Shown: positions 29,421 through 39,794 of the stretch, piece by piece
Position numbering within the stretch: the stretch's first letter is position 1
Layout: each line of letters begins with the position of its first letter
DNA from: Mycolicibacterium cosmeticum
GTDB lineage: Bacteria; Actinomycetota; Actinomycetes; Mycobacteriales; Mycobacteriaceae
Assembly (NCBI RefSeq): GCF_000613185.1
Contig: NZ_CCBB010000001.1
Location: 2,170,001 to 2,234,000 of the forward strand
Direction of reading: 5' to 3'
DNA length: 64,000 bases
Translations under genes and position numbers: made by a program
Notes under the pieces: generated by a model
The model's input: the letters and a program-made list of their open reading frames with translations, nothing else
Databases searched by the model: none
Told to the model about the DNA's origin: nothing

Positions 29421-29453
29421 TTGAAACCAGAATCGCCTATCGTCTGGTTTCAA
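29421..29453. promoter_or_regulatory. Candidate HxlR operator (perfect inverted repeat)
   Basis: Arms TTGAAACCAGA (29421-29431) and TCTGGTTTCAA (29443-29453) are exact reverse complements with an 11-base spacer, in the intergenic region shared by the HxlR and MFS genes. A partial third half-site, TCTGGTTGCA, lies at 29409-29418. Binding by the adjacent HxlR protein is inferred. Confidence 0.65.
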
Positions 29454-29483
29454 TCTAGTACCACTTCGTCGCAGAGGATTCAG

Positions 29484-30680
29484 ATGACGTGTACCTCCGT
29501 CACGGCTCCCGCAGTGACCATCGGCTCCCGAATGGCGCTGCTGCTCGCCTTCGTCAGCGGCGCCGCGGTCGCGAACGTCTATTACGCCCAACCCCTGCTG
29601 GACGATCTCGGCACCGATCTGCAGATGTCGCCGGCCGCCCTGGGTTGGGTGACCACGGCGACGCAGGGCGGTTACCTCCTCGGGCTGGTGCTGGCGGTGC
29701 CGTTGGGCGACCGCCTCGACCGGCGGCGGATGATCCTCGCGCAACTGGTCATCACGGCAATCGGGTTGTCTGGCACCGCGGTCGCACCATCGGCGTGGGT
29801 CTTCCTGATCTGCTCGGCGATTTTCGGGGCGGCCTCCACCGTGGTTCAGGTCATCACCGCGTTCGCCGCGGCAGCCAGCCCGGTCGACCGACGCGGCCGT
29901 ACGGTCGGCGTGGTCACCAGCGGCGTGGTGATCGGCATCCTGCTGGCCCGGACCGTCGCGGGCGCCATCACCGACATCTGGGGGTGGCGCGCGGTGTTCG
30001 GCATCGCGGCGGCGATCATGCTGGCGCTGGCCGGGTGGCTGGCCCGGGCGCTGCCACCGGACACCATCGCCAAGAACGCGGTTCCGTACCACCGCGCCAT
30101 CATCTCGGTCGCCGAACTGAGCGTTCGGGACCGGACCTTCCTGGTGCGCAGCGTGATCGGCGGGTTGATGTTCGCCAGCTTCGGAGCGGCCTGGGGTGCC
30201 ATGGCGCTGCCGCTGGCCACCGAGCCATGGCACCTCAGCCCGGCCCAGATCGGGCTGTTCGGCATCGTCGGCGCCGCGGGCGCCCTCGGTGCAGCCGGGG
30301 CTGGGAGGTGGGCCGACAACGGACACGCCGAGCTGGCTACCGGCGCGCTGTTGGTCGCCTTCCTGGTGTCGTGGCTGGCGATCGCGCGGACACCGAGTTC
30401 ACTGCTGGCGCTGGGTTTGGGGTTGGTGGTCCTGGACTTTGCGGGCGAGGCGCTGCACGTCATCAACCAGCATCTGATCGTCGAATCGGATCCGGCCGCG
30501 ACCACCCGCCTGATCGGCGGCTACATGGTGTACTACGCGATCGGCACCGGGGCCGGCGCACTCGCGGCGACCGTGGCCTACGCGCACGGTGGGTGGACGC
30601 GGGCCAGCATCGTCGGCGCCGCGCCGGCCGCGGCGGCGCTGGTGGTGTGGGCCGCGGATCGGCTGATCAAACGACGGTGA
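29484..30680 (+). CDS. MFS efflux transporter
   Basis: 398 residues, 12 predicted helices. The cytoplasmic loop 2-3 motif is GDRLDRRRMILAQL, and the N-terminal NVYYAQPLLDDLGTDL is typical of the bacterial DHA/EmrD-like MFS proteins. A drug or metabolite exporter controlled by the neighbouring HxlR regulator is the natural reading. ATG 29484 has GAGGA 6 bases upstream. It converges with the gene of unknown function, overlapping by 14 bases. Confidence 0.82.
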   Translation: MTCTSVTAPAVTIGSRMALLLAFVSGAAVANVYYAQPLLDDLGTDLQMSPAALGWVTTATQGGYLLGLVLAVPLGDRLDRRRMILAQLVITAIGLSGTAVAPSAWVFLICSAIFGAASTVVQVITAFAAAASPVDRRGRTVGVVTSGVVIGILLARTVAGAITDIWGWRAVFGIAAAIMLALAGWLARALPPDTIAKNAVPYHRAIISVAELSVRDRTFLVRSVIGGLMFASFGAAWGAMALPLATEPWHLSPAQIGLFGIVGAAGALGAAGAGRWADNGHAELATGALLVAFLVSWLAIARTPSSLLALGLGLVVLDFAGEALHVINQHLIVESDPAATTRLIGGYMVYYAIGTGAGALAATVAYAHGGWTRASIVGAAPAAAALVVWAADRLIKRR

Positions 30681-31893
30681 GCGGCAGCGACTTACGCTCT
30701 TCGAACACCCAGGATGCGCCGCCGCTGAACTCGCAGACCTCCACCTCGGGCAGCTTCTTGGCCGCGGTGTCGGCCGTGATCACCCGCACGGTCCAGTCCG
30801 ACTCGGTGCCGGCCACCTCGGCGCGCAGGAACGGGTCGACCGCGGCGACGATGGCCTGCAGCGGCGCGTCGGCCACCGGCGAGACCAGCGAGATCCAGAC
30901 ACCGTCCTCATGCGCCGGTGACCGGCGTACGTGCACGAAGTCCGGATCCACCCGGGCGGACACGTAGGCCGCCGGGTTGAGCAGCGGGTGCAGTTCGAGC
31001 ACACGCAACGCGCCCTTGGCGTCGGCGCTGAGCTTGAGCGCCTTGTGGATTCGGGCCGCGGCCACACCGGCGATGCCGATCAGCTGTTTGGTCCTGATCG
31101 ACCGGGCCAGCGCGGCATCGTCCGCGGCGCGCTTATCCACGGCGATGGCGAACGACTTGACCAGCAGATGCATCTGCAGGCACACCTCGTCGGCGATCCG
31201 GACCAGCGCCGAGTGCGAGAACGCGGCGAAGTCGACATCGGCGAGCAGCTCACCCGAATAGTCGGCATGGCCTTCGTCATCCGGGTCGATCGGATCCAAC
31301 TCACACGTGTAGGCATGAGTGGCGGCCACGATGTCGAGTTCGGGGATGAACGGCACTTCCGGATGGGACTCGTCGATCGTGACTGTCCAGGCACAGTGCG
31401 GGTGCCGGTCCGACGGCGTGCGGGGCGGCCGGTGGATCGGCCGGACCTGCGCCTTCCGGTTGGTGGCCAACGCGGTGGCGTCGAAGGTAGGGTCCTCGAT
31501 GTCGTGGCACATACCCTTGACGTAGTCGGGGCCCATCGGTTCGACGTCCAGCAGCGCGCCGCAGTGGTTCAGGTAGAACTCGCCGTGCCAGCGGTCGTGC
31601 ACGATGTAGCGGAAATCCATGAACTGCGGCGGCGCACCGATGTCCAGCTGCAGACCCTTGAACAGGGTGAAGATGTCCACTCCCTCGTAGTCGAGGGCCC
31701 TCTGCATCCGCTTGGTGTAGAGCGGGCTGGCGGCCGCCCACTCCTCGATGGCGATCTGCAGCATCTCCTCACGACCGAAACTGCTGATGCACCAGGCCAT
31801 CCCGGACCGGTCGATCAACTGGCCGATCAGCAGGAGTTCGGGAACCAGGGTCGCCAGCTCGTCCCGGGTCAGCGCGGCATACCTACTTGTCAT
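30667..31893 (-). CDS. Conserved protein of unknown function, end of aldA operon
   Basis: 408 residues, not recognised. It looks cytosolic: no signal peptide or helices. A striking block at about 90-150 holds FYLNHCGALLDVEPMG, VKGMCHDIEDPTFDATA and RPIHRPPR; similar Cys/His/Asp blocks occur in hydrolase-like families I cannot name safely. The C-terminal part ends in a beta-rich segment. It is the last gene of the aldA-SDR-HIBADH-CMD run, its ATG overlapping the CMD gene by 11 bases, so it probably acts in the same catabolic pathway. From recall it is missing after the CMD gene in M. tuberculosis. Confidence 0.6.
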   Translation of the reverse strand: MTSRYAALTRDELATLVPELLLIGQLIDRSGMAWCISSFGREEMLQIAIEEWAAASPLYTKRMQRALDYEGVDIFTLFKGLQLDIGAPPQFMDFRYIVHDRWHGEFYLNHCGALLDVEPMGPDYVKGMCHDIEDPTFDATALATNRKAQVRPIHRPPRTPSDRHPHCAWTVTIDESHPEVPFIPELDIVAATHAYTCELDPIDPDDEGHADYSGELLADVDFAAFSHSALVRIADEVCLQMHLLVKSFAIAVDKRAADDAALARSIRTKQLIGIAGVAAARIHKALKLSADAKGALRVLELHPLLNPAAYVSARVDPDFVHVRRSPAHEDGVWISLVSPVADAPLQAIVAAVDPFLRAEVAGTESDWTVRVITADTAAKKLPEVEVCEFSGGASWVFEERKSLPLTVV

Positions 31894-32332
31894 CGACGCT
31901 GCCCCCGGAGTGCATCCTGACCGCGGCGTCGACGTTGGCCCGCTTGTCCTCACCCGCACCCTTCTCGGCGGCCTTCTTGCGCTGTCGCACCACCTTGCTG
32001 ACCGCGCCGTCGAGCTTGGAACCCAACGGGAATCCGAGGTAGTGGGTCAGGAACACCGACACCTCTTTGAGTTCCTCGGCGCTGAGCTCACCGTTGTGCA
32101 GGGCGGCGTTGATCTGGATCTCGGCGAGGTCCGAGTTGCCCACCGCGGTCACCGCGGCCAGCGTCAGCAGGCGTTTGTCGCGCATCGACAGTCCCGGCCG
32201 GGTCCAGATGGTGCCGAAGAGGTGTTCCACGGTGAGGTCGAAGTACGGGTCGCCCTGGATGTCGGGCATCTCCCAGCCGTACACCTCGTTCATCTTCTGC
32301 AGGCCCTGCTGCCGACGATCGTCCGTGCTCAT
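31883..32332 (-). CDS. Carboxymuconolactone decarboxylase-family protein (Rv0771-like)
   Basis: 149 residues. The CMD core is RDKRLLTLAAVTAVGNSDLAE, then INAALHNGELSAEELKEV. The CxxC pair of AhpD-type peroxidase partners is absent while the His (ALHNG) is kept, favouring the gamma-carboxymuconolactone decarboxylase branch over AhpD. The C-terminal 40 residues are basic and low-complexity. ATG overlaps the upstream HIBADH-like stop by ATGA. Substrate unknown. Confidence 0.82.
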   Translation of the reverse strand: MSTDDRRQQGLQKMNEVYGWEMPDIQGDPYFDLTVEHLFGTIWTRPGLSMRDKRLLTLAAVTAVGNSDLAEIQINAALHNGELSAEELKEVSVFLTHYLGFPLGSKLDGAVSKVVRQRKKAAEKGAGEDKRANVDAAVRMHSGGSVDDK

Positions 32333-33174
32333 TGCTTCGCTCCTTCGTGTGGCACGCCGAGACCGTCGGCCAGGTTCTGCAAGGCCACCCGGGCCAACGG
32401 AAGGTCCACTCCCAGAACGTCACCCAGCCCGAGGGCCAGCGTCAGATCCTTCTCGGCGAGACCGCGGGTGTGGGTGAACATCTGGTACAGCCAATGATCC
32501 GGTTGCAGCGGCTTGGTGTCGTCGCGCAGGATGATGGCGCCCGGGCCACCGCTCTGCGCATCGCTGTGCCGGACCACCCGGCCCAGTTTCTGCAGATCGA
32601 TACCGGCGGCCTCGGCCAGTGCCATCGCCTCGCAGGACGCCGCGAAACCGATGAAGGTCAGCATGTTGCGGGCCAACTTCATCCGGGTGCCCGCGCCGGG
32701 CTCGCCGGCGCGCACCACCAACGACGCCCACTGCTTGAACACCGGCTTGACCCGCTCGTAGGCCTCGTCGGTGGCACCGACCATGACGGCCAGTTCCCCC
32801 TTGTCGGCCGCGCCCGCACCCCCGCTGACCGGGGCGTCGACGATGTGAATCCCCTTGGGCGCCAGCCGCTCGGCCAGTTCGGCCGCGGTGTCGGGCTCGA
32901 TGGTGGAGTGGATCGCGATGACGGTGCCCGCCGCGGCGTGCTGTCCGAGTTCGGCGACCACGTCGCGCACCTGTGCGTCGTTGAGCACCGTGACACTGAT
33001 GACATCGGCCGCGGCGACGCCGGCGACGTCGTCGGCCAGGTTCGCGCCCAGCTCGGCCAGCGGGGTCATCGCCTCGGTCCGCACGTCGTAGACGACCAAC
33101 CCGTCCGGCCAGTCGGCCAGCCGCTTGGCCATCGGCGCGCCCTGGTTGCCCAGCCCGATATAGCCCAGCTTCAT
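32329..33174 (-). CDS. 3-hydroxyisobutyrate dehydrogenase-like oxidoreductase (Rv0770-like)
   Basis: 281 residues of the beta-hydroxyacid dehydrogenase family. The Rossmann motif is KLGYIGLGNQGAPMAKRL, the substrate motif is DAPVSGGAGAADKGEL, and the catalytic Lys lies in GTRMKLARNML. The family oxidises beta-hydroxy acids with NAD(P)+; the specific acid is unknown. ATG overlaps the SDR stop (ATGA). It is third in the aldA run, which implies sequential aldehyde, alcohol and hydroxyacid oxidations. Confidence 0.88.
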   Translation of the reverse strand: MKLGYIGLGNQGAPMAKRLADWPDGLVVYDVRTEAMTPLAELGANLADDVAGVAAADVISVTVLNDAQVRDVVAELGQHAAAGTVIAIHSTIEPDTAAELAERLAPKGIHIVDAPVSGGAGAADKGELAVMVGATDEAYERVKPVFKQWASLVVRAGEPGAGTRMKLARNMLTFIGFAASCEAMALAEAAGIDLQKLGRVVRHSDAQSGGPGAIILRDDTKPLQPDHWLYQMFTHTRGLAEKDLTLALGLGDVLGVDLPLARVALQNLADGLGVPHEGAKQ

Positions 33175-33923
33175 GAGCGGATGATCTGTCCGCCGTCGAC
33201 GTTGAAGATCTGCCCGGTGATCCACTTGGCCTGATCGCTCAGCAGGAACAGGCACATGCCGACCAGGTCCTCGGGCTGGCCCATCCGCGACAGCGGAATA
33301 CCCTTGACGATATCGGCGACCATCTCCTGCGGGGTGGTGGTGCGGTTGGCCTCGGTGTCGATCGGGCCGGGGGCGATGGCGTTGATGCGGATGTTCTGGC
33401 CGCCCAGTTCGCGGGAGAGCTGCTGGGTGAGACCGTTGACGCCGACCTTGGCCAGGCCGTAGAAGTTCGCGTACATCCAGGCGGCGGTGGAGGATTGGTT
33501 GACGATCGCGCCGCCGCCGCGCTTGGCCATCTTCTTGTACACCGCGCGGGTGCACCACAGCGCGCCGTCGAGGTTCACGCTCATGAACTTCTTGTAGTAG
33601 TCCGGGTCAACGGTCAACAGGAAATCCAGCTTCATGCCACCGAAGATGGCGGCGTTGTTCACCAGGTAGTCGATACCGCCGAACTCCGAAAGCGTCTGTG
33701 CAGCCATCTCTCTGGCCGACTCCGGGTCGGATACGTCGACCCGCACCGCCAGCGCGGTGCCGCCCTCGCCCTTTATACCGTCGGCGACCTTCTGCGCGCC
33801 CTCGACGTTGATATCGGCCACCACGACCGCCGCACCCTCGCGCGCCAGCGCCTCGGCATAGGCCTGGCCGATGCCGCCGCCGGCACCGGTCACGATGCCC
33901 ACCTTGTTGTCGAATTGCCCCAC
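33171..33923 (-). CDS. Short-chain dehydrogenase/reductase (Rv0769-like)
   Basis: 250 residues, classical SDR. Cofactor motif VTGAGGGIGQAYAEAL at the start with a following VADINV acidic turn that favours NAD(H); NNAA at about 89; catalytic Ser in IVNQSSTAAW and Tyr/Lys in YGLAKVGVN. The C-terminal QIFNVDGGQIIRS is standard. Substrate unknown. It lies 12 bases after aldA and is coupled to the next gene. Confidence 0.88.
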   Translation of the reverse strand: MGQFDNKVGIVTGAGGGIGQAYAEALAREGAAVVVADINVEGAQKVADGIKGEGGTALAVRVDVSDPESAREMAAQTLSEFGGIDYLVNNAAIFGGMKLDFLLTVDPDYYKKFMSVNLDGALWCTRAVYKKMAKRGGGAIVNQSSTAAWMYANFYGLAKVGVNGLTQQLSRELGGQNIRINAIAPGPIDTEANRTTTPQEMVADIVKGIPLSRMGQPEDLVGMCLFLLSDQAKWITGQIFNVDGGQIIRS

Positions 33924-33935
33924 TGTGGTTCTCCT

Positions 33936-35405
33936 TCAGTTCGCCAGCGTCGCGATGAGCTTGGTTTCCAGGTACTCCTCGAAGCCGGCCACGCCCATCT
34001 CGCGGCCGACCCCGGACTGCTTGTAGCCGCCGAACGGTGCGTCGGCCGAATACCAGACGCCGCCGTTGACGTTGACGGTGCCGACCCGCAGCCGGGCGGC
34101 CACCGCCTGTGCACGGCCGTCGTCACCGGAGAACACCGTGCCCGACAACCCGTAGGGCGAGTCGTTGGCGATGCGCACCGCGTCGTCGTCGCCGTCGTGG
34201 GCGATGACGGTGAGCACCGGGCCGAAGATCTCCTCACGGGCCACCTTGGCCGAATTGTCCAGGCCGGCAATGACTGTCGGTTCGATGAAGAACCCCTTGT
34301 CCAGGTCGGCGGGCCGTCCGCCACCGCAGGCGAACCGGCCGCCCTCGGCGATCGCCGAGTCCAGGTAGCCCTGGATCCGGTCCCGTTGCCGCGCCGAGAT
34401 GACCGGCCCGCACACGGTGCGCTTGCTGTTCGGATCGCCGGGTTTGATGCCGCCGAGCGTCGCCGCGGCCGCCTCCACGGCCTGGTCATAGCCGGCCCGC
34501 GGGACCACCAGGCGGGTGGTGATCGCGCAGCCCTGTCCAGCGTGCATGGCGACGGTGAAGGCCGCCATGGCGCAGGCACCGTTCAGGTCGGCGTCGTCGA
34601 GCACCAGGAATGCGGACTTGCCGCCGAGTTCGAGGAACACCTTCTTGATGGTGAGGGCGGCGTCGGCCATCACGGAGCGGCCGGTGGCGGTGGACCCGGT
34701 GAACGACACCATGTCCACCCGCGGGTCTTTCGACAACAACGCGCCGACGCCGTGATCGTCGGAGGTGACGATGTTGATCACGCCCGGCGGGAAATCGGTG
34801 TGCTCACTGATGATCTCGCCGAGCACCGCGGCCGCCCACGGGGTATCCGGTGCGGGTTTGAGGACCAGCGTGTTGCCCGCGGCCAGCGCCGGGCCGACCT
34901 TCGCCAGGTTGATCTGGTGCGGAAAGTTCCACGGGGTGATCGCGCCGACCACGCCGACGGCCTCCCGCGCGACGGTCCGGTTGGTCGGAATCCCCTGCGG
35001 TGTCGCGTGTCCCAGATCGGTGCGCCAGGCGTAGTCCTCCGCCGTGTCGGCGGCGAAAGCCAGGTCGTCGATCGGGCCTTCCAGCTGAGCGCCGGAGGTC
35101 AGCATGCGCGGCGCGCCGACCTCGGCGATCGTCAGTTCTCGCAATTCTTCTACGTGCGACTGCATCGCCTCACGCAGCTGACGCAGGCAGCGCACCCGCA
35201 GCTCGGTGTTCGTCGACCAGTCGGTGCTGTCGAACGCGGTGCGGGCCGCGCCGATGGCTGCCGACATGTCGGATTCGTCGGCATCGGCCGCCACGCCGAG
35301 GACTTCCTCGGTGGCGGGGTTGATCGTCGGGAAGGTCCCCGCGCTCGCGGTGACCAACTTGCCGTCGATGAACAACCGGCTCTCGCGGTCAGCCAGCAGT
35401 GACAT
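33936..35405 (-). CDS. aldA: NAD(P)-dependent aldehyde dehydrogenase (AldA-like)
   Basis: 489 residues. Catalytic residues: Asn160 in TPWNFPHQ, Glu259 in FLELGGKSA and nucleophile Cys293 in AGQGCAITTR, with the cofactor motif FTGSTATGR between. It oxidises an aldehyde to an acid in the cytosol. First gene of the minus-strand operon and divergent from the TetR-cyp123-cyp51 operon, matching Rv0768. Regulated probably by that TetR through the palindromes in the shared 175-base region. Confidence 0.93.
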   Translation of the reverse strand: MSLLADRESRLFIDGKLVTASAGTFPTINPATEEVLGVAADADESDMSAAIGAARTAFDSTDWSTNTELRVRCLRQLREAMQSHVEELRELTIAEVGAPRMLTSGAQLEGPIDDLAFAADTAEDYAWRTDLGHATPQGIPTNRTVAREAVGVVGAITPWNFPHQINLAKVGPALAAGNTLVLKPAPDTPWAAAVLGEIISEHTDFPPGVINIVTSDDHGVGALLSKDPRVDMVSFTGSTATGRSVMADAALTIKKVFLELGGKSAFLVLDDADLNGACAMAAFTVAMHAGQGCAITTRLVVPRAGYDQAVEAAAATLGGIKPGDPNSKRTVCGPVISARQRDRIQGYLDSAIAEGGRFACGGGRPADLDKGFFIEPTVIAGLDNSAKVAREEIFGPVLTVIAHDGDDDAVRIANDSPYGLSGTVFSGDDGRAQAVAARLRVGTVNVNGGVWYSADAPFGGYKQSGVGREMGVAGFEEYLETKLIATLAN

Positions 35406-35427
35406 CGGCACTCCCTCACACATTCCT

Positions 35428-35543
35428 GGACAACTGTCCGGTGGCATTGACCCGAACGATAGTCGCAGGCAGCCGAACGAAGCAAGGGCGCATCGCGCTA
35501 CTGGCGCCAATAGTGGCTTTTTAGTGCTGATTTGATCGATCAA
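35428..35543. promoter_or_regulatory. Divergent aldA / TetR-cyp operon regulatory region with three dyads
   Basis: Three dyad elements lie in the 175-base gap: GGACAACTGTCC at 35428-35439 (5 of 6 pairs), CTACTGGCGCCAATAG at 35498-35513 (7 of 8 pairs) and the perfect TTGATCGATCAA at 35532-35543. Any could be the site of the adjacent TetR regulator (Rv0767c-like). Promoter hexamers could not be assigned with confidence. Confidence 0.5.
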
Positions 35544-35580
35544 CTTGCCCATGCCAGCCGTCGTCGGATAACTTAGACAT

Positions 35581-36177
35581 GTGTCCAGCGATGCCGTGGC
35601 AGCCGTCACAAGTGAAGCCGGGGAAACCCCGCGCAACCGCCGGCAGGAGGAGACCTTCCGCAAGGTCCTGATCGCCGGTCTGGAGATGCTGCGCGAATCC
35701 TCGTACTCGGATCTGACGGTGCGGGCGGTGGCCGCCCGCGCCAAGGTCGCCCCGGCCACCGCCTACACCTACTTCTCGTCGAAGAATCACCTGATCGCCG
35801 AGGTCTACCTGGACCTGATGAAGCAGGTGCCCTACTTCACCGATGTGAACGAACCGATGGCCAGCCGCGTCGAACAGGCGCTGCGCAGCATGGCGCTCGT
35901 GGTGGCCGACGAACCCGAGGTGGCGGCCGCGTGCACGGCCGCGCTGCTGACCGGTGCCGATCCGACGGTCCGCAAGGTCCGCGACCGTATCGGCGCCGAG
36001 ATCCATCGGCGCATCCGCACAGCCGTCGGGCCGGACGCCGACCCCCGCGTCGTATCCGCCCTCGAGATGACGTACTTCGGCGCCCTCGTCAACGCGGGCA
36101 GCGGTGCCTTCACCTACCACCAGATCGCCGACCGACTCAGCTATGTCGTCGGCCTGCTGCTCGGAGACGACCAATGA
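35581..36177 (+). CDS. TetR-family regulator of the cyp123-cyp51 operon (Rv0767c-like)
   Basis: 198 residues. DNA-binding helices are DLTVRAVAARAKVAPATAYTYF at about 44-65. The C-terminal domain has the MTYFGALVNAGSGAFTYHQI pattern common in TetR proteins tied to lipid or sterol genes. GTG start at 35581. It heads the plus-strand operon and is coupled by ATGA to the P450 gene, so it is autoregulated if it represses this promoter. Ligand unknown. Confidence 0.85.
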   Translation: MSSDAVAAVTSEAGETPRNRRQEETFRKVLIAGLEMLRESSYSDLTVRAVAARAKVAPATAYTYFSSKNHLIAEVYLDLMKQVPYFTDVNEPMASRVEQALRSMALVVADEPEVAAACTAALLTGADPTVRKVRDRIGAEIHRRIRTAVGPDADPRVVSALEMTYFGALVNAGSGAFTYHQIADRLSYVVGLLLGDDQ

Positions 36178-37376
36178 GCCTGAACACCGCCGCCCCGCTG
36201 CTGGACCCGTACGACTACGACTTCCACGAGGATCCGTACCCCTACTACCGCCGGTTGCGCGACGAAGCACCGTTGTACCGCAACGAGGATCTGAAGTTCT
36301 GGGCGCTGTCCCGGCACCAGGACGTCGTGCAGGGCTTTCGCAACAGCGTCGCGTTGTCGAACAAGCACGGCGTCGCCCTCGACCCGATCTCCCGCAACGA
36401 CGAGGCGCACCGGGTGATGTCGTTCCTCGCGCTGGACGATCCGGCCCACCTGCGGTTGCGCACGCTGGTGTCCAAGGGTTTCACCCCGCGCCGGATCCGG
36501 GAATTGGAAGCCCGGGTCACCGAGATCGCGGTGCAACATCTCGACGCCGCCCTGCAGAACGACACCTTTGACTACGTCGATGATTTCGCGGGCAAGCTGC
36601 CGATGGACGTCATCTCCGAACTGATGGGCGTGCCCGAGGAAGACCGGGTGCGTATCCGGGCCCTTGCCGACGGTGTCATGCACCGCGAGGACGGGGTGGC
36701 CGACGTGCCACTGTCGGCCATCGAGGCCTCCGGTGAACTGCTGGTCTACTACGCCGACATGGTCCGGCAACGCCGCACCGGCACCACCGACGACCTCACC
36801 TCGGCGCTGGTCGAGGCCGAGATCGACGGTGACAAGCTCACCGACGACGAGATCATGGCCTTCCTGTTCCTCATGGTGGTCGCCGGCAACGAGACCACCA
36901 CCAAACTGCTTGCCAACGCGGCCTATTGGGGTCACAAGAATCCGGACCAGCTGGCGCCGGTGTTCGACGATCACGGGCTCATCCCGGCATGGGTCGAGGA
37001 GACGCTGCGGTATGACACCTCCAGCCAGATCCTGGCCCGCGCGGTGGTCGAAGACCTGACGTTCTACGACACCACGGTTCCCGCGGGTGACGTGCTGGTG
37101 CTGTTGGCCGGGTCGGCCAACCGGGACGAACGCGCCTTCGAGAACCCCGACGAGTACCGCATCGGCCGCGATATCGGTTCGAAGCTGGTGAGTTTCGGCA
37201 GCGGAGCCCACTTCTGCCTCGGGGCGCATCTGGCCCGCATGGAGGCCCGGGTGGCGCTGACCGAGTTGTTCAAGCGCATCCGCGGATACGAGGTGGACGA
37301 GGCCAACGCCGTCCGCGTCCATTCCAGCAGCGTCCGCGGATTCGCCCATCTCCCGATCACCGTCCAGCACCGCTGA
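36174..37376 (+). CDS. cyp123: Cytochrome P450, CYP123-like
   Basis: 400 residues. Haem loop FGSGAHFCLGAHLARME with Cys348; I-helix MVVAGNETTTKLL; K-helix WVEETLRYD. Length and place (between TetR and SDR, upstream of cyp51) match cyp123 (Rv0766c). Natural substrate not established. Its N-terminus opens LDPYDYDFHEDPYPYYRRLR, typical of soluble class I P450s fed by ferredoxin, and a ferredoxin gene lies three genes on. Confidence 0.92.
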   Translation: MSLNTAAPLLDPYDYDFHEDPYPYYRRLRDEAPLYRNEDLKFWALSRHQDVVQGFRNSVALSNKHGVALDPISRNDEAHRVMSFLALDDPAHLRLRTLVSKGFTPRRIRELEARVTEIAVQHLDAALQNDTFDYVDDFAGKLPMDVISELMGVPEEDRVRIRALADGVMHREDGVADVPLSAIEASGELLVYYADMVRQRRTGTTDDLTSALVEAEIDGDKLTDDEIMAFLFLMVVAGNETTTKLLANAAYWGHKNPDQLAPVFDDHGLIPAWVEETLRYDTSSQILARAVVEDLTFYDTTVPAGDVLVLLAGSANRDERAFENPDEYRIGRDIGSKLVSFGSGAHFCLGAHLARMEARVALTELFKRIRGYEVDEANAVRVHSSSVRGFAHLPITVQHR

Positions 37377-37397
37377 CCGCCCGAAAGGCCGCCTTGC

Positions 37398-38221
37398 ATG
37401 CCCAGATTCGATCCCCTTCCCGACCGCCGACCCGCGCTGGTCGCCGGTGCTTCCTCCGGTATCGGCGAGGCCACCGCGATCAAGCTGGCCGCCAACGGAT
37501 TTCCTGTCGCGCTGGGGGCACGCCGGGTCGAGAAGCTGCAGGAGATCGTCGAGAAGATCCGCTCCGACGGCGGTGAGGCCATCGCCGTACACCTCGATGT
37601 CACCGACCCGGACTCGGTGAAGGCCGCCGTCGAACAGACCACCGCCGAACTCGGTGATATCGAGGTGCTGGTGGCCGGCGCCGGCGACACCTACTTCGGC
37701 AAGCTCGAGGCGATCAGCACCGAACAGTTCGAATCGCAGGTGCAGATCCACCTGATCGGTGCGAACCGGGTGGCCGGTGCCGTGCTGCCGGGCATGCTGG
37801 AACGCCGGCGCGGCGATCTGATCTTCGTCGGATCCGATGTGGCACTGCGGCAGCGGCCGCACATGGGCGCCTACGGCGCCGCCAAGGCGGCCCTGGTCGC
37901 GATGGTGCACAACTATCAGATGGAGCTCGAAGGAACCGGGGTGCGCGCCTCGATCGTGCATCCCGGCCCCACCAAGACCGCCATGGGCTGGAGCTTGCCC
38001 GCCGAGCTGATCGGTCCCGCACTGGAGGATTGGGCCAAGTGGGGGCAGGCCCGGCACGACTACTTCCTGCGCGCCGCCGACCTGGCGCGCGCCATCACCT
38101 TCGTCGCCGAGACACCGCGCGGCGGGTTCATCGCGAATATGGAGTTGCAGCCGGAGGCCCCGCTGGCCGACGTCAAGGACCGCCAGAAGCTCGCGCTCGG
38201 CGAGGAAGGGATGCCGACGTC

Positions 38222-38225
<4 letters not shown>
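37398..38225 (+). CDS. Short-chain dehydrogenase/reductase (Rv0765c-like)
   Basis: 275 residues, classical SDR. LVAGASSGIGEATAIKL is the cofactor loop; an Arg pair in LGARRVEK after the second strand suggests NADP(H). Tyr/Lys are in YGAAKAALV, with Ser in FVGSDVAL. It sits between two P450 genes, and its stop overlaps the cyp51 GTG by GTGA. A step in sterol demethylation or a related alcohol oxidation is a fair inference only. Confidence 0.87.
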
Positions 38226-39792
<1,567 letters not shown>

Positions 39793-39794
39793 CA

